Shown here one piece after another: positions 47,707-56,367 of a stretch of 64,000 nucleotides of DNA. The DNA comes from Nocardiopsis ganjiahuensis DSM 45031. GTDB lineage: Bacteria; Actinomycetota; Actinomycetes; Streptosporangiales; Streptosporangiaceae. The notes below the pieces were generated by a model that did not search any database, was not told where the DNA came from, and was given only the letters and a program-made list of their open reading frames with translations. The translations under genes and the position numbers were made by a program. Positions within the stretch are counted from its first letter, which is position 1, and every line of letters starts with the position of its first letter. The DNA is taken from the NCBI RefSeq assembly GCF_000341085.1, contig NZ_ANBA01000009.1, forward strand, positions 62,001 through 126,000, given 5' to 3'.

Positions 47707-47731
47707 CCGCCCACGCCCTAGAATGGCCGCC

Positions 47732-48619
47732 ATGCCAGTCGACCGCTCCGTCCCCCGGCCACTGCACACGCAGGTGGCCGGCGTGCTGCGCGCGGAGATC
47801 CGCGACCGCTCGATCCCGCCTGGCGACGCCCTGCCCAGTGAGGCCGCCCTGCGCGAACGCTTCGGTGTCTCCCGCAGCGTCGTCCGACAGGCCCTCGCCA
47901 CTCTGGAGGAGGAGGGAGCGGTCCGCAGGACGCGCGGCCGGGCCCCGGTCGCGGCGGTGCCCACCGAGCACCACCGCCTCGTGCAACGGGTCACCGGGCT
48001 GTTCGACCAGTTCTCCGCCGAGGGCCTGGACCTGGCCACCGCGGTGCTCGCCCTGGAACCCGTCCGGGCCGGAAACCCCTCGGCCGTGCATCACCTGGGC
48101 TCGGTCGAACTCCTGCGGCTCGAACGCGTTCGCTCGGTCGACGGAGAGGCCTTGTCCTACGTGCGTACCTGGCTTCCCGCCGACCGGTTCGCCGACCTGG
48201 ACGCGGCGATGCTGCGCGACGCCTCCCTGCACCGGCTGATGGAGACCCGCTTCGACGCGGTGCCCAGCAGCGGCCGCAGACAGATCCGCGCCGTCCCCGC
48301 GGACGCTCGCATCGCCCGTGAACTCGGAGTGTCGGACGGAGCCCCGCTCCTGCTCCTGGAGGGCGGGACCTTCGACCAGAACGGGCTGCCGCTGGAGTGG
48401 TTCGAGAGCTGGCACCGCTCGGACCGGGTGGTCTTCGACATCGAGGCCGACGGCGCCGCGGACCAGGTGCGCATCACCCCGGACCCGTCTCTCACCGAAC
48501 GGCCCGGACCGGGTCCGGCCGCGCCCGCGCGCTCCGCGCCGCCGGCCGGTCTCGACCGTGCCGTGGCCCTCGCCGGGGAACTGCACGCCGAGTTGGAGCG
48601 CCTGCGCGGCCAGGGCTGA
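47732..48619 (+). CDS. GntR-family (HutC-type) regulator
   Basis: 295 residues from ATG 47732. A TAGAAT -10 hexamer at 47719-47724 places transcription start at this ATG, so the mRNA is likely leaderless; ATG 47723 would be inside the promoter. The winged HTH occupies about 5-72 (LHTQVAGVLRAEIRDRSIPPGDALPSEAALRERFGVSRSVVRQALATLEEEG). The UTRA effector domain spans about 90-240 (LLRLERVRSVDGEALSYVRTWLP, LLLLEGGTFDQNGLPLEWFESWHRSD). It should repress the upstream sugar-acid operon and release it on binding the acid or its phosphate. The 44319 repeats are the candidate site. Confidence 0.9.
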   Translation: MPVDRSVPRPLHTQVAGVLRAEIRDRSIPPGDALPSEAALRERFGVSRSVVRQALATLEEEGAVRRTRGRAPVAAVPTEHHRLVQRVTGLFDQFSAEGLDLATAVLALEPVRAGNPSAVHHLGSVELLRLERVRSVDGEALSYVRTWLPADRFADLDAAMLRDASLHRLMETRFDAVPSSGRRQIRAVPADARIARELGVSDGAPLLLLEGGTFDQNGLPLEWFESWHRSDRVVFDIEADGAADQVRITPDPSLTERPGPGPAAPARSAPPAGLDRAVALAGELHAELERLRGQG

Positions 48620-48673
48620 CCGCGGCACCGCCCCGCCCGGTCTCCGAGGCGTGGTCGGTGGACGGGGACCTTC

Positions 48674-48699
48674 CCGTGGCGGGGCCGGCCCCGCCACGG
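48674..48699. terminator. Bidirectional palindromic terminator, gntR/idi
   Basis: A perfect 26-bp palindrome (arms 48674-48686 and 48687-48699) lies between the convergent gntR and idi genes. It can serve both strands. No U-tract. Confidence 0.6.
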
Positions 48700-48709
48700 C
48701 GGACGGCGC

Positions 48710-49318
48710 TCACCAGGAGGCGCCGTCCCCCATCTCGTTCAGCGCGGGCCGCACCGCGTCCAACACGGTCGGGAACCACACGGAGAACGCACCCCCGTCC
48801 CGGGCCCGGGCCAGTTCGGCGGGGCCGAGGAACGCGGTCTCGGCGACCTCCTCCGGGTCGGGGCGGAGCCCGCCCCGGACCAGACCCACGAAGAGGTGGT
48901 TGTACTCGCGCTCCACGAGACCGGAGTCGGGGTCCGGGTGGTGGTAGGACACCGTCCCGGCCTCGCGCATGAACGCGGGTGCCGTGCCCAGTTCCTCCCC
49001 CACCCTCCGGGCCGCGGCGGCGAAGGGCTGCTCCCCCGGCCAGGGGTGTCCGCAGCAGGTGTTGGACCACACCCCGGGCGAGTGGTACTTGCTCAGGGCA
49101 CGGCGCTGGACCAGGAGCCGCCCCTGTTCGTCCAGGAGGAAGACCGAGAAGGCCCGGTGCAGCCGCCCCGGGGCCTGATGTGCGGACAGCTTCTCGGCGG
49201 TGCCCGTCGTCGTTCCGTCCTCGTCGACCAGTTCGAGCATGATCGGGCGGCGCTCGCCCGGCACGGTCCGGTCCGCGGGGCCGGTGGTCCCGGTGTCGGT
49301 TTCGGTGTCGGCGGTCAT
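48710..49318 (-). CDS. idi: Isopentenyl-diphosphate delta-isomerase, type I
   Basis: 202 residues. Nudix-fold IDI-1 with the catalytic Cys in VWSNTCCGHPWPGEQ, metal ligands in GRLHRAFSVFLLDEQGRLLVQRRA and RRVGEELG, and catalytic Glu in REYNHLF. It interconverts IPP and DMAPP. AAGGAAGG precedes the ATG. It is the last gene of a four-gene minus-strand unit with the 2-methylisoborneol genes (89 bp from the methyltransferase), so it probably feeds terpene precursor into that pathway. It is not an essential member of all MIB clusters. Confidence 0.95.
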   Translation of the reverse strand: MTADTETDTGTTGPADRTVPGERRPIMLELVDEDGTTTGTAEKLSAHQAPGRLHRAFSVFLLDEQGRLLVQRRALSKYHSPGVWSNTCCGHPWPGEQPFAAAARRVGEELGTAPAFMREAGTVSYHHPDPDSGLVEREYNHLFVGLVRGGLRPDPEEVAETAFLGPAELARARDGGAFSVWFPTVLDAVRPALNEMGDGASW

Positions 49319-49407
49319 GGGCGCCCTTCCTTGTTCGACGGTGTGGCGGCGGTCCGGCCGGGGGCGCCCGCGGTGTCCGCGGGCGCCCCTGGCCCCGGTC
49401 GGCCGGG

Positions 49408-50280
49408 TCAGACCCGGTCGGCGGCGATGAGCAGGTAGTGGAAGCTGCCCTCCTTGTAGGCGGTCAGGAACGGGTCCTCGATCCCGGTCGCCACCTGCGA
49501 CTGCGCCCGCAGTTCCCAGTACGGGATGGTCGCGGCCGTGAGGTCGACGACGTTGATCGGGACGAGGCCGTTGGCCGCCATCGCCCGGAAGTACTCGCTC
49601 CGGGAGTGGATGTTGCAGGTGTAGTGCTCGTCGATCCGGCTGACCGCCTTGGACCGGCCGCCGGTGACGTCGTTGTAGCAGCCGGTGATGGTGACGTAGC
49701 GGCCACCGTACTCCAGGAGGCGGGCGTGCTCGCTGAAGAGTTCGAACAGGTCCACGTACATCGTGGACTCGTTGTTCCAGGTGGCCCGCATCGAACCCGA
49801 CTCGAAACCGGTGTCCAGCATGTTGCGGAAGTGGAACCGCACCTTGTCGTCCACGCCCCGCTCCCGGGCCTGGGCGTTGGCGAAGTCCACCTGCTGCTCG
49901 GAGATGCTCACACCGTCCACGTGGCAGCCGAACCGGGCGTTGGCCATGAAGCTGGTGCCGCCCCGGCCGGAACCGGTGTCCTGGATCCGGTCGTCCGGGG
50001 TGATGTCCCCGAGGTGGTCCAGCAGCACGTGCGCCTGCGCGGTCTCCAGGCGGTGCATCTCCTCGATGATCCGCTGTTCCCGGGTCTCCTCGGGCCCTTC
50101 CAGGACGGACGGGTCGTAGTCACCGATCCCGTAGTGGTGGTGGAACAGGCCGTCGACCTCACCGAGGCGGATGTTGACCGGGTCCTTCTCCGCGTTCCAG
50201 TACTCGGCCACGGACCGCTGGTAGGCGGTGCGCAGGACCTGGGTCGGCGCCTGGTTCTGAGAGGGCATGGTCGTGGTCAT
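49408..50280 (-). CDS. gppmt: Geranyl diphosphate 2-C-methyltransferase
   Basis: 290 residues from ATG 50280. SAM-dependent methyltransferase with IQDTGSGRGGTSFMANARFG as motif I, then VDGVSISEQQVDFANAQARERG, and the GPPMT-type aromatic and acidic residues WNNESTMYVDLFELFSEHARLLEYGG. It methylates GPP at C2 to 2-methyl-GPP, the first committed step of 2-methylisoborneol synthesis. Homologs always sit beside the cyclase. The preceding cyclase gene ends 115 bp upstream. The assignment is firm. Confidence 0.94.
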   Translation of the reverse strand: MTTTMPSQNQAPTQVLRTAYQRSVAEYWNAEKDPVNIRLGEVDGLFHHHYGIGDYDPSVLEGPEETREQRIIEEMHRLETAQAHVLLDHLGDITPDDRIQDTGSGRGGTSFMANARFGCHVDGVSISEQQVDFANAQARERGVDDKVRFHFRNMLDTGFESGSMRATWNNESTMYVDLFELFSEHARLLEYGGRYVTITGCYNDVTGGRSKAVSRIDEHYTCNIHSRSEYFRAMAANGLVPINVVDLTAATIPYWELRAQSQVATGIEDPFLTAYKEGSFHYLLIAADRV

Positions 50281-50395
50281 CGTGTGTGACTCCTTGTCGT
50301 GGTGGTGTGTTCGGTCGGTTCGCGGCGTGGCGAACCGGAGCGGGGGCCGTGCGGGCCCGCGCCGGGGGACTTCGGGTGTACGGCTCGGCCTCCGG

Positions 50396-51766
50396 TCAGT
50401 TCGCGCCGGTTCCGGTGCCGTGGTAGCGGCCGCTGCTGGCATGCCACTCGCGGCTGCCGCCGGTCCACGCCCACACCCCGGCGAGGAAGCGGCGCAGTTC
50501 CGGTGACCCGGTGAGCGCGAGCGCGGCCGCCTCCGCCTCGTAGGTGTGCATCAGTTCGTCGTGCAGGAGCACGGTGCGCTCGACCGCCTCGCGGTCGGAG
50601 CAGCCCTCCTCCGTGGCGATCAGCCTGGGCACGCTGAAGTCGGAGGGGTCCTCCTTGGCCATGGAGTACAGGTCGTTGACGATCACGGTCGCCGAACCCG
50701 CCATCGTGAACACCCGGCGGACCCGGGGGTCGGCGAACTCCTCCTGGGAGAGCTCGTATCCGGCGATCGTGTCGATCAGCGCCATGCACGGGACGAAGCT
50801 GTTCTCGTGCCGGTGCATGAGGAACTCCCACACGGGCGGCCGCTGGCCCGTCGTCGCCCAGACCGCCTCCTGGTTGTAGGCCACGAACATGATGCCGAGT
50901 TCGTGCCGGAGCCGGCGCACCTGGGCGTGGGAGGCGATTCCGGCCAGGTTGTCCAGGCTCGAACGCAGGGCGACCATGACCGGGTCCGCGCGCACCACCT
51001 CCTCCAGCTGGGGTGCGTACTTCAGCGGCAGGTGCGCCTGGTCGATCACCGAGTGGGCGATCGCCAGCCGCTGGCCGAGCAGCTCCGGGCGGGCCTCCTC
51101 CACCTCGCCGTCCACGTAGTGGTCGTCCACGGACCATTCGGCGAGGGCGCACTTGGCCGCCGCCAACAACCTGTCGGGATCGCTGGTCTCGGGGTGGGCG
51201 AGCATGATGAGGCGGCCGAAGCCGGCCGACCGGACCTTGTCGAGCTGGCCGGGGTAGACGCCGACCTCGGCGGCCCACTCGACCAGCCGGTCGTTGACCT
51301 CCTCGCCCAGGGCCGGATCGTCCCGGACGGCGGGAGGGCAGTACAGGGCGGGCACCGGTGAGCCCCCGTCCACCGGTGCCGTCCCGGTACCGGTCGACCC
51401 GGTCCCGGACGGTGCGGTCGGGGTCCTCGGGAGGGCCCGGACCGAGGCCGTGGCGTCGGCGCTCCGGGCGACCGAGGCCGCAGCCGGGACCGGACCGGTG
51501 CTCCGGGGCGCCTCGGGCAGCAGGATCCTGGCCGCCGACGTGCCGAGCCCGGTGGGTCTGGGGGGCAGCAGGGGTGCGGTCGCACGGGGTGCGGTCGTGC
51601 CCGGGGCGGTCGGCCCGGCCGGGGACGGGCCGGAGGGGCCCGAGCCGTTCGGTTCCGCGAGCAGGTCGGGCTTGCCGGGGCGGTGCGGATCACGGAGCAG
51701 GGCGTTGACCAGTTCCGCCGTCCTGTGCCCGGCGGTGGACGCGGACATCCTGGACATCAGTGACAC
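50396..51766 (-). CDS. 2-Methylisoborneol synthase with N-terminal cargo-loading region
   Basis: 456 residues from GTG 51766, with AAGGAGG 9 nt upstream. Residues about 25-138 are Pro/Gly/Ala/Thr-rich and predicted disordered, with scattered conserved bits such as GLGTSAARILLPEAPR. This type of extension targets cargo to family 2B encapsulins. The class I cyclase domain follows, with the first metal motif DDHYVDG (Asp214) and NDLYSMAKE (Asn364), and the late GGSREWHASSGRYHG. It cyclises 2-methyl-GPP with water to 2-methylisoborneol, the earthy odorant. It lies 35 bp after the shell gene on the same strand. Confidence 0.95.
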   Translation of the reverse strand: MSLMSRMSASTAGHRTAELVNALLRDPHRPGKPDLLAEPNGSGPSGPSPAGPTAPGTTAPRATAPLLPPRPTGLGTSAARILLPEAPRSTGPVPAAASVARSADATASVRALPRTPTAPSGTGSTGTGTAPVDGGSPVPALYCPPAVRDDPALGEEVNDRLVEWAAEVGVYPGQLDKVRSAGFGRLIMLAHPETSDPDRLLAAAKCALAEWSVDDHYVDGEVEEARPELLGQRLAIAHSVIDQAHLPLKYAPQLEEVVRADPVMVALRSSLDNLAGIASHAQVRRLRHELGIMFVAYNQEAVWATTGQRPPVWEFLMHRHENSFVPCMALIDTIAGYELSQEEFADPRVRRVFTMAGSATVIVNDLYSMAKEDPSDFSVPRLIATEEGCSDREAVERTVLLHDELMHTYEAEAAALALTGSPELRRFLAGVWAWTGGSREWHASSGRYHGTGTGAN

Positions 51767-51801
51767 CGTCTCAGACCTCCTTCCCTGACGGTGCCGGGCG
51801 G

Positions 51802-53205
51802 TCAGGCACGGGGACGGACCTCGACGTTCTCCAGGACCCCGAGCGCGTCCGGAACGAGCACGGCGGCGGAGAAGTAGGTGCTCACCAGGTAGGAGATGAG
51901 CGCCTGGTCGTCGATGCCCATGAAGCGGGCGTTGAGGCCGGGCTCGATCTCGTCGGGCAGCCCCGTCTGGTGCAGTCCGATGACGCCCTCGTTGTCCTCA
52001 CCGGTACGCACCGCGATGATCGACGAGGTGTGGTGCTCCGAGACCGGGATCTTGCCGCAGGGCAGGATCGGGATTCCGCGCCAGGCGGGCAGGTGGTGGC
52101 CGTTGACGTCCACGGAGCCGAGGTTGAGCCCCAGCTTGTTGCACTCCTTGCCGAAGGCGGCGATGGCGCGGGGGTGGGCGAACATGTACTGGGTGCCCCT
52201 GCGCATGCTGATCAGGTCGTCGAGGTCGTCCGGGGTGGGCGGTCCCGAGTGGGTCTGGATGCGCTGCTTGAAGTCGGCGTTGTGCAGCAGGCCGAACTCA
52301 GGGTTGTTGACCAGCTCGTGTTCCTGCCGCTCGCGCAGCGCCTCGACGGTCAGCCGCAGCTGCTGCTCCGTCTGGTTCATCGGCTTGTTGTAGAGGTCGG
52401 CGACCCGGGTGTGCACGCGCAGCACGGTCTGGGCCACGCTCAGCTCGTACTCGCGGGGCTTGAGCTCATAGTCCACGAAGGTGCCGGGCAGGTCGACCTC
52501 GCCGGAGTGGCCGGAGGACAGGGCGATCTCGGCCTCGCCGTGCTTGTTCTGGCGCTGACCGGGCACGGACAGGTACCGCTGGACGTGCGCCTGCAGGCTC
52601 GGGGAGTCGTCCAGGATCGTGATGAACTCCTGGCGCGGCAGCTCCAGCAGGGTGCCCGCGGTCGCCGCCTTGACGGTGAACTCCCAGCCGGGCTCGGTGT
52701 CGAGGAGGTAGCGTTCGCCGAACTTGTCGCCGTCGGCCAGGACGCCGAGCCGGTTGGTCTCGCCGTAGGGCCCGCTGCTGGTCTTGTGCACCCGCCCGTG
52801 GGCGATCAGGCAGAGGTGGTCGGCGGGGTTCCCCTCCTGGACCAGTACCTCTCCGGGCTCGAACTCCCGCTGGACGAAGCGCCCGGCCAGGGCCTCCAGG
52901 ACCTCGATGTCGTCGTAGCCGCGCAGCAGGGACAGCTCTCCCAGCTCGCGCGGGATGACGCGGACTTCGGAGCCGGTCTGCACGAAGTCGATCCGGCCGT
53001 CGCCGATGGTGTAGGTCAGACGCCGGTTGACCCGGTAGGCGCCGCCGTCGGTCTGGACCCAGGGGAGGGTCTTGAGCAGCCAGCGGGAACTCTTGCCCTG
53101 CATCTGCGGAGCGGACTTGGTGGTGGTGGCCAGGTTGCGCGCGGCCGCGGTCGTCAGGCTCCGCTGCTGGCTGGTGCTTACTTCGGGGGCTGAGTCGATC
53201 GACAT
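51802..53205 (-). CDS. Family 2B encapsulin shell protein with cNMP-binding-like insert
   Basis: 467 residues from ATG 53205, with GAGGAG upstream. An N-terminal arm (1-70) leads into the HK97-like shell fold, which is interrupted at about 90-210 by a cyclic-nucleotide-binding-type barrel ([32 protein letters not shown]). The shell fold resumes with [63 protein letters not shown] and ends [17 protein letters not shown]. Older annotation calls it a Crp/Fnr regulator, but it has no HTH. It should assemble into a nanocompartment around the neighbouring cyclase. In the insert the Arg that contacts nucleotide phosphate is not evident (WEFTVKA in place of RTA). Confidence 0.95.
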   Translation of the reverse strand: MSIDSAPEVSTSQQRSLTTAAARNLATTTKSAPQMQGKSSRWLLKTLPWVQTDGGAYRVNRRLTYTIGDGRIDFVQTGSEVRVIPRELGELSLLRGYDDIEVLEALAGRFVQREFEPGEVLVQEGNPADHLCLIAHGRVHKTSSGPYGETNRLGVLADGDKFGERYLLDTEPGWEFTVKAATAGTLLELPRQEFITILDDSPSLQAHVQRYLSVPGQRQNKHGEAEIALSSGHSGEVDLPGTFVDYELKPREYELSVAQTVLRVHTRVADLYNKPMNQTEQQLRLTVEALRERQEHELVNNPEFGLLHNADFKQRIQTHSGPPTPDDLDDLISMRRGTQYMFAHPRAIAAFGKECNKLGLNLGSVDVNGHHLPAWRGIPILPCGKIPVSEHHTSSIIAVRTGEDNEGVIGLHQTGLPDEIEPGLNARFMGIDDQALISYLVSTYFSAAVLVPDALGVLENVEVRPRA

Positions 53206-53406
53206 CGGCGGTGACTCTCCTCAAGGTGGTCGCGTGTGACCGTGGCTTCCCGGCGATGGTCGGGAACACGGAGATGAGAGGGCCAAGGGGCGGAACCGGA
53301 GGGCCCGGAACACACCCCGCAAACCGCCGATCACTTTACGAGAACGAGCACACCGAAAGAGCGGGAACACCATTTCCTGATTCCATAAGCACACCCCGCC
53401 CACACT

Positions 53407-53422
53407 CCGATAAACATATCGG
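53407..53422. promoter_or_regulatory. Dyad CCGATAAACATATCGG upstream of encapsulin
   Basis: CCGATA and TATCGG flank AACA in a perfect 6+6 inverted repeat, about 200 nt upstream of the shell gene start in an AT-rich segment. It is a candidate operator; the regulator is unknown. Confidence 0.4.
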
Positions 53423-53530
53423 AAAAATGACCCATAACCCTCGCCCCCTCACCGAACAGAGGAGCGACAAGGACCGTCCGACCAGCACCTATGTCGATCG
53501 GAAACTCCGGACGCCAGAAAGCATGCCAGC

Positions 53531-53568
53531 AGGGGCAGATCCCCTCGAAACGAGGACATAGTGCCCCT
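53531..53568. promoter_or_regulatory. Two-tier hairpin upstream of the MIB operon
   Basis: Outer arms AGGGGCA (53531-53537) and TGCCCCT (53562-53568) enclose an inner hairpin CCTCG-AAA-CGAGG (53543-53555). This could be a structured 5' leader, a processing site or the mpaB terminator; no U-tract is present. Confidence 0.35.
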
Positions 53569-53752
53569 AAAAGGAAAAGGAAAGCACGGAGTCCCGAGAT
53601 TGTGGCACCTGCGAACTCATCGCTTTTCGGTCCCTTCCGACAGGCCCGCGACCCCACCCGCACCCGCACCCGGGGGGCGAAGGCGCACGAACCGCGGTGG
53701 TCGCCCATCCGGCCGCTGACGTCTTCCGGCCGTCGACACGCCCGGAGCGGCG

Positions 53753-54637
53753 TCAGCGCTCCGGGGCGCCGGGCGCCATGGCCCACCGGATGCCCCGCAC
53801 CGCGGCGTCGGCGACGAGCGGACCGACGAGGGAGCCCGGGCCGGAGGGGTCGGCCAGGCCGAGCTCTCGACGCGCCCAGGGCGGGAGCCCCTGGACCGCC
53901 CCGGCGGAGAGCGCAGCGTAGGCCGGGCGGGCGAGCGGCGGCAGGGGCGGGTGGCGCAGCAGGAACCGGGCGGTCTCACGGGCCTGCCGGGTCGCCCTCA
54001 GCTCGGGCCGGTAGACGGCCAGGCGTTCCCGGAGTTCGGCCGTGCTCCTCGGCGGTTCGGGCACGCCGAGGGCCCGGGCGATCCGGGCGGTGTCGGCGAC
54101 GTAGGCGTCGCACTCGGACCGGTCCAGGGGCCGCGCCCCGTAGCGCTGGTGGCACCACAGGAAACTCTCCACCTCGGCGACGTGCACCCAGCACAGCAGG
54201 TGGGGGTCGTCGGCACGGTAGGGGCGCCCGTCCGGAGCGGTACCGCGCACGGTGGCGTGGACGCGGCGGACCCGCTCCACCGCGTTCGAGGCGTCGGCGC
54301 CGGTGCCGTAGGTGGTCACGGCGAGGAAGGTGCTGGTGCGCTGCAACCGGCCCCACGGGTCGCCCCGGTATCCCGAGTGGGCGGCGACCGCGGCCATCGC
54401 CAGCGGGTGCAGGGACTGCAGGAGCAGTGCGCGCACACCGCCGACGAACATCGCCGCGTCGCCGTGCACGCGCCGGATCGGGCGGTCGGCTCCGAACCAG
54501 CGCGGTCCCGGTTCCCCGTGGATGCGGGCGCGGTTGGCGGGCCCCTCGGGTCCGGCCACGCGGGCGAACAGCCACGCGCCCGCGCGCGCCCGCAGCGACC
54601 GTGCCGCGGTCGCGCGTGTGGCGGCGGGATCACTCAT
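53753..54637 (-). CDS. Oxygenase MpaB family protein (DUF2236)
   Basis: 294 residues from ATG 54637. It shows the family core: RIHGEPGPRWFGADRPIRRVHGDAAMFVGGVRALLLQSLHPLAMAAVAAHSGYRGDPWGRLQRTSTFLAVTTYGT, then the charged RVRRVHATVRGTAPDGRPYRADDPHLLCWVHVAEVESFL. Heme or metal-binding His residues lie in these blocks. Relatives cleave polyketide or rubber-type chains oxidatively (MpaB, Lcp-like); actinomycete copies are numerous and mostly unassigned. It is not clearly coupled to the encapsulin operon, which begins 547 bp away on the same strand. Confidence 0.88.
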   Translation of the reverse strand: MSDPAATRATAARSLRARAGAWLFARVAGPEGPANRARIHGEPGPRWFGADRPIRRVHGDAAMFVGGVRALLLQSLHPLAMAAVAAHSGYRGDPWGRLQRTSTFLAVTTYGTGADASNAVERVRRVHATVRGTAPDGRPYRADDPHLLCWVHVAEVESFLWCHQRYGARPLDRSECDAYVADTARIARALGVPEPPRSTAELRERLAVYRPELRATRQARETARFLLRHPPLPPLARPAYAALSAGAVQGLPPWARRELGLADPSGPGSLVGPLVADAAVRGIRWAMAPGAPER

Positions 54638-54819
54638 GACACCAGTATGCGGCCGACCCCACCGTCGCGTCAGGTTGAACGGACGACGGCGGACCGGTCC
54701 GAGCGGCGCGGGAGACCGGCTCCGTGTCCGCGACAGGGCGTCGTGAAGCAGGCGCGGACCGGAGCCGCGGGGCGTGTCGGTGGGCGGCTTCGGCACTCCG
54801 CACGGAAATACTGACCCCC

Positions 54820-55521
54820 ATGGAGATCGAGGGCTCACGTGTACTGGTGGCCGGCGCCACGGGCGTACTCGGAGGACACATCAGCCGTGCGCTGAGCGCC
54901 GGCGGCGCCCGCCTCGTCCTCGCCGGGCGCGACGAGGACTCGCTGGAGGATCTCGCGTCCGAGACCGGCGCGGCCGCCACCCTGGTGTTCGACGCCCTGG
55001 ACAACGAGAGCTGCGCGGCGGTCGTCGCCCGCGCGGCCCGGGAACTCGGCGGGCTCGACGCCCTGGTCATCGCCTTCGGCGTCGTGGCCTTCGGTGCCGA
55101 GGCCGACACCGAGGACTCGGTCGCGGAGCACGTGTTCCAGGTCAACGCGCTGGCGCCGATGGCGATGCTGCGTGCGGCGCTCGCGGAGCTGGAGCCGGGC
55201 GGATCGGTGGCGGTGATCACCGCGGTGACCGCGGAGTATCCGACCGCGGGCATGGCCACCTATTCGGCCAGCAAGGCCGCCCTGTCGGCATGGTTGCAGG
55301 CCTCCCGAGCGGAGTACCGCCGCAAGAAGGTCACCGTCCTGGACATCCGCGCCCCGCACATGGACACCGGCCTCGCACACCGGGCAGTGGCGGGGGCGCC
55401 GCCGAGGCTGCCGGAACCGTTCCCCGTGGAGGAGCTGGTGGAGGCGGTGGTGAACGCCCTGGGCTCCGGCGCCCGGCAGCTGGCGTTCGACCCCCGGGAG
55501 CGCGAGCTGCGGGTCAGGTAG
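54820..55521 (+). CDS. Short-chain dehydrogenase/reductase
   Basis: 233 residues from ATG 54820. Rossmann glycine motif VLVAGATGVLGGHISRAL at the N-terminus, and the catalytic Tyr/Lys pair in YSASKAALSAWLQ, preceded by the strand GSVAVITAVTAEY that gives the catalytic Ser/Thr position. Sequence is short but complete for a classical SDR. Substrate and cofactor preference are not evident, although the VLAGRDED segment after strand 2 is compatible with NADP(H). It is divergent from mpaB, 182 bp away. Confidence 0.88.
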   Translation: MEIEGSRVLVAGATGVLGGHISRALSAGGARLVLAGRDEDSLEDLASETGAAATLVFDALDNESCAAVVARAARELGGLDALVIAFGVVAFGAEADTEDSVAEHVFQVNALAPMAMLRAALAELEPGGSVAVITAVTAEYPTAGMATYSASKAALSAWLQASRAEYRRKKVTVLDIRAPHMDTGLAHRAVAGAPPRLPEPFPVEELVEAVVNALGSGARQLAFDPRERELRVR

Positions 55522-55752
55522 GCGGCGCTCCGGCAGGGAGCTCCGACACCTCGGACGCAGTGGTCCGGCCCGGTCCGGGAGCGGGTGCCGCACGGCCCGA
55601 CCGACGACGGAAAGTGACGCTCTGTACCCCCTTCGGGGAAATAGCACGTTTTCCGAGAAGCTCGTTTTTAGAGTAAAGTTGTGGGACGGGTGGCGTGTCC
55701 GCCCACGGACCCCTGCCCCACCTGAGAAGTCCCACCGCCCACAGGAGAAGCC

Positions 55753-56262
55753 ATGACCGCAAGGACCGAACCCGGCCGCTCCTCGCTCGGACCCTCGTTG
55801 GTGGCCGCCGCGGTGTTCGCCGCCGCCGTCACCGCGGCCGCGCTCGCCGGCGTGCTCTCCAACCCCGGAACCGCCGGTGACTACTCCGCCCTGCGACAAC
55901 CCGCGTGGTCACCGCCCTCCTGGCTCTTCGGTCCCGTGTGGACCGTTCTCTACGCGATGATCGCGGCCTCCGGATGGCTGGTCTGGCGCCGACGCGGCTG
56001 GCGGGGCGCCCGGACCGAACTGTCCCTGTTCGCCGTCCAACTGGTGCTGAACGCGGCCTGGACGCCGCTGTTCTTCGCCGCCGGGCTCCGCGGGACCGCC
56101 CTGGTCGACATCGTCCTGCTGGTGGCGGCACTGTCGGTGACCATCGCCCTGTTCTTCCGTGTCTCCCGCTGGGCCGCGGCCCTGCTGGTGCCCTACTGGG
56201 CCTGGACGGTCTTCGCGACCGCGCTCAACTTCTCCGTCTGGCAGCTCAACACCGGCGGCTGA
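55753..56262 (+). CDS. TspO/MBR family membrane protein
   Basis: 169 residues, five hydrophobic helices. TspO residues are SALRQPAWSPPSWLFGPVWTVLYAMIAASGWLVWRR and the C-terminal AALLVPYWAWTVFATALNFSVWQLN. Members bind porphyrins and other tetrapyrroles and appear in stress responses. An AT-rich control region (aagctcgtttttagagtaaag, around 55660-55680) precedes the start with AGGAG close to the ATG. It stands alone between the SDR and Cds1 genes. Confidence 0.92.
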   Translation: MTARTEPGRSSLGPSLVAAAVFAAAVTAAALAGVLSNPGTAGDYSALRQPAWSPPSWLFGPVWTVLYAMIAASGWLVWRRRGWRGARTELSLFAVQLVLNAAWTPLFFAAGLRGTALVDIVLLVAALSVTIALFFRVSRWAAALLVPYWAWTVFATALNFSVWQLNTGG

Positions 56263-56367
56263 CCCCGGCCGGGCCCCGCTCGCACCGGGCCGCCGTGCCC
56301 GGACCGCCTCCCCCGCCGGGCGGCCCGGGCACGTGAGGGACACGGGCCCCTCACCACCGCGTCACCC

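Larger units (their letters stand above)
53206..53752. other. Regulatory region upstream of the MIB-encapsulin operon
   Basis: 547 bp with no supported gene; a long minus-strand reading frame here shows no protein-like features. It is AT-richer than its surroundings and contains two structured elements, a dyad at 53407-53422 and a two-tier hairpin at 53531-53568, both listed. Confidence 0.5.

Noticed and set aside
51802-53205. Crp/Fnr transcription factor
   Set aside because: The cNMP-like domain is an insertion in an encapsulin shell fold and no HTH follows; it sits beside the MIB cyclase as in known family 2B clusters.
53331-53786. 151-residue minus-strand frame upstream of the encapsulin operon
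   Set aside because: It overlaps the mpaB end, has no ribosome-binding site and no protein-like composition, and covers structured regulatory DNA.
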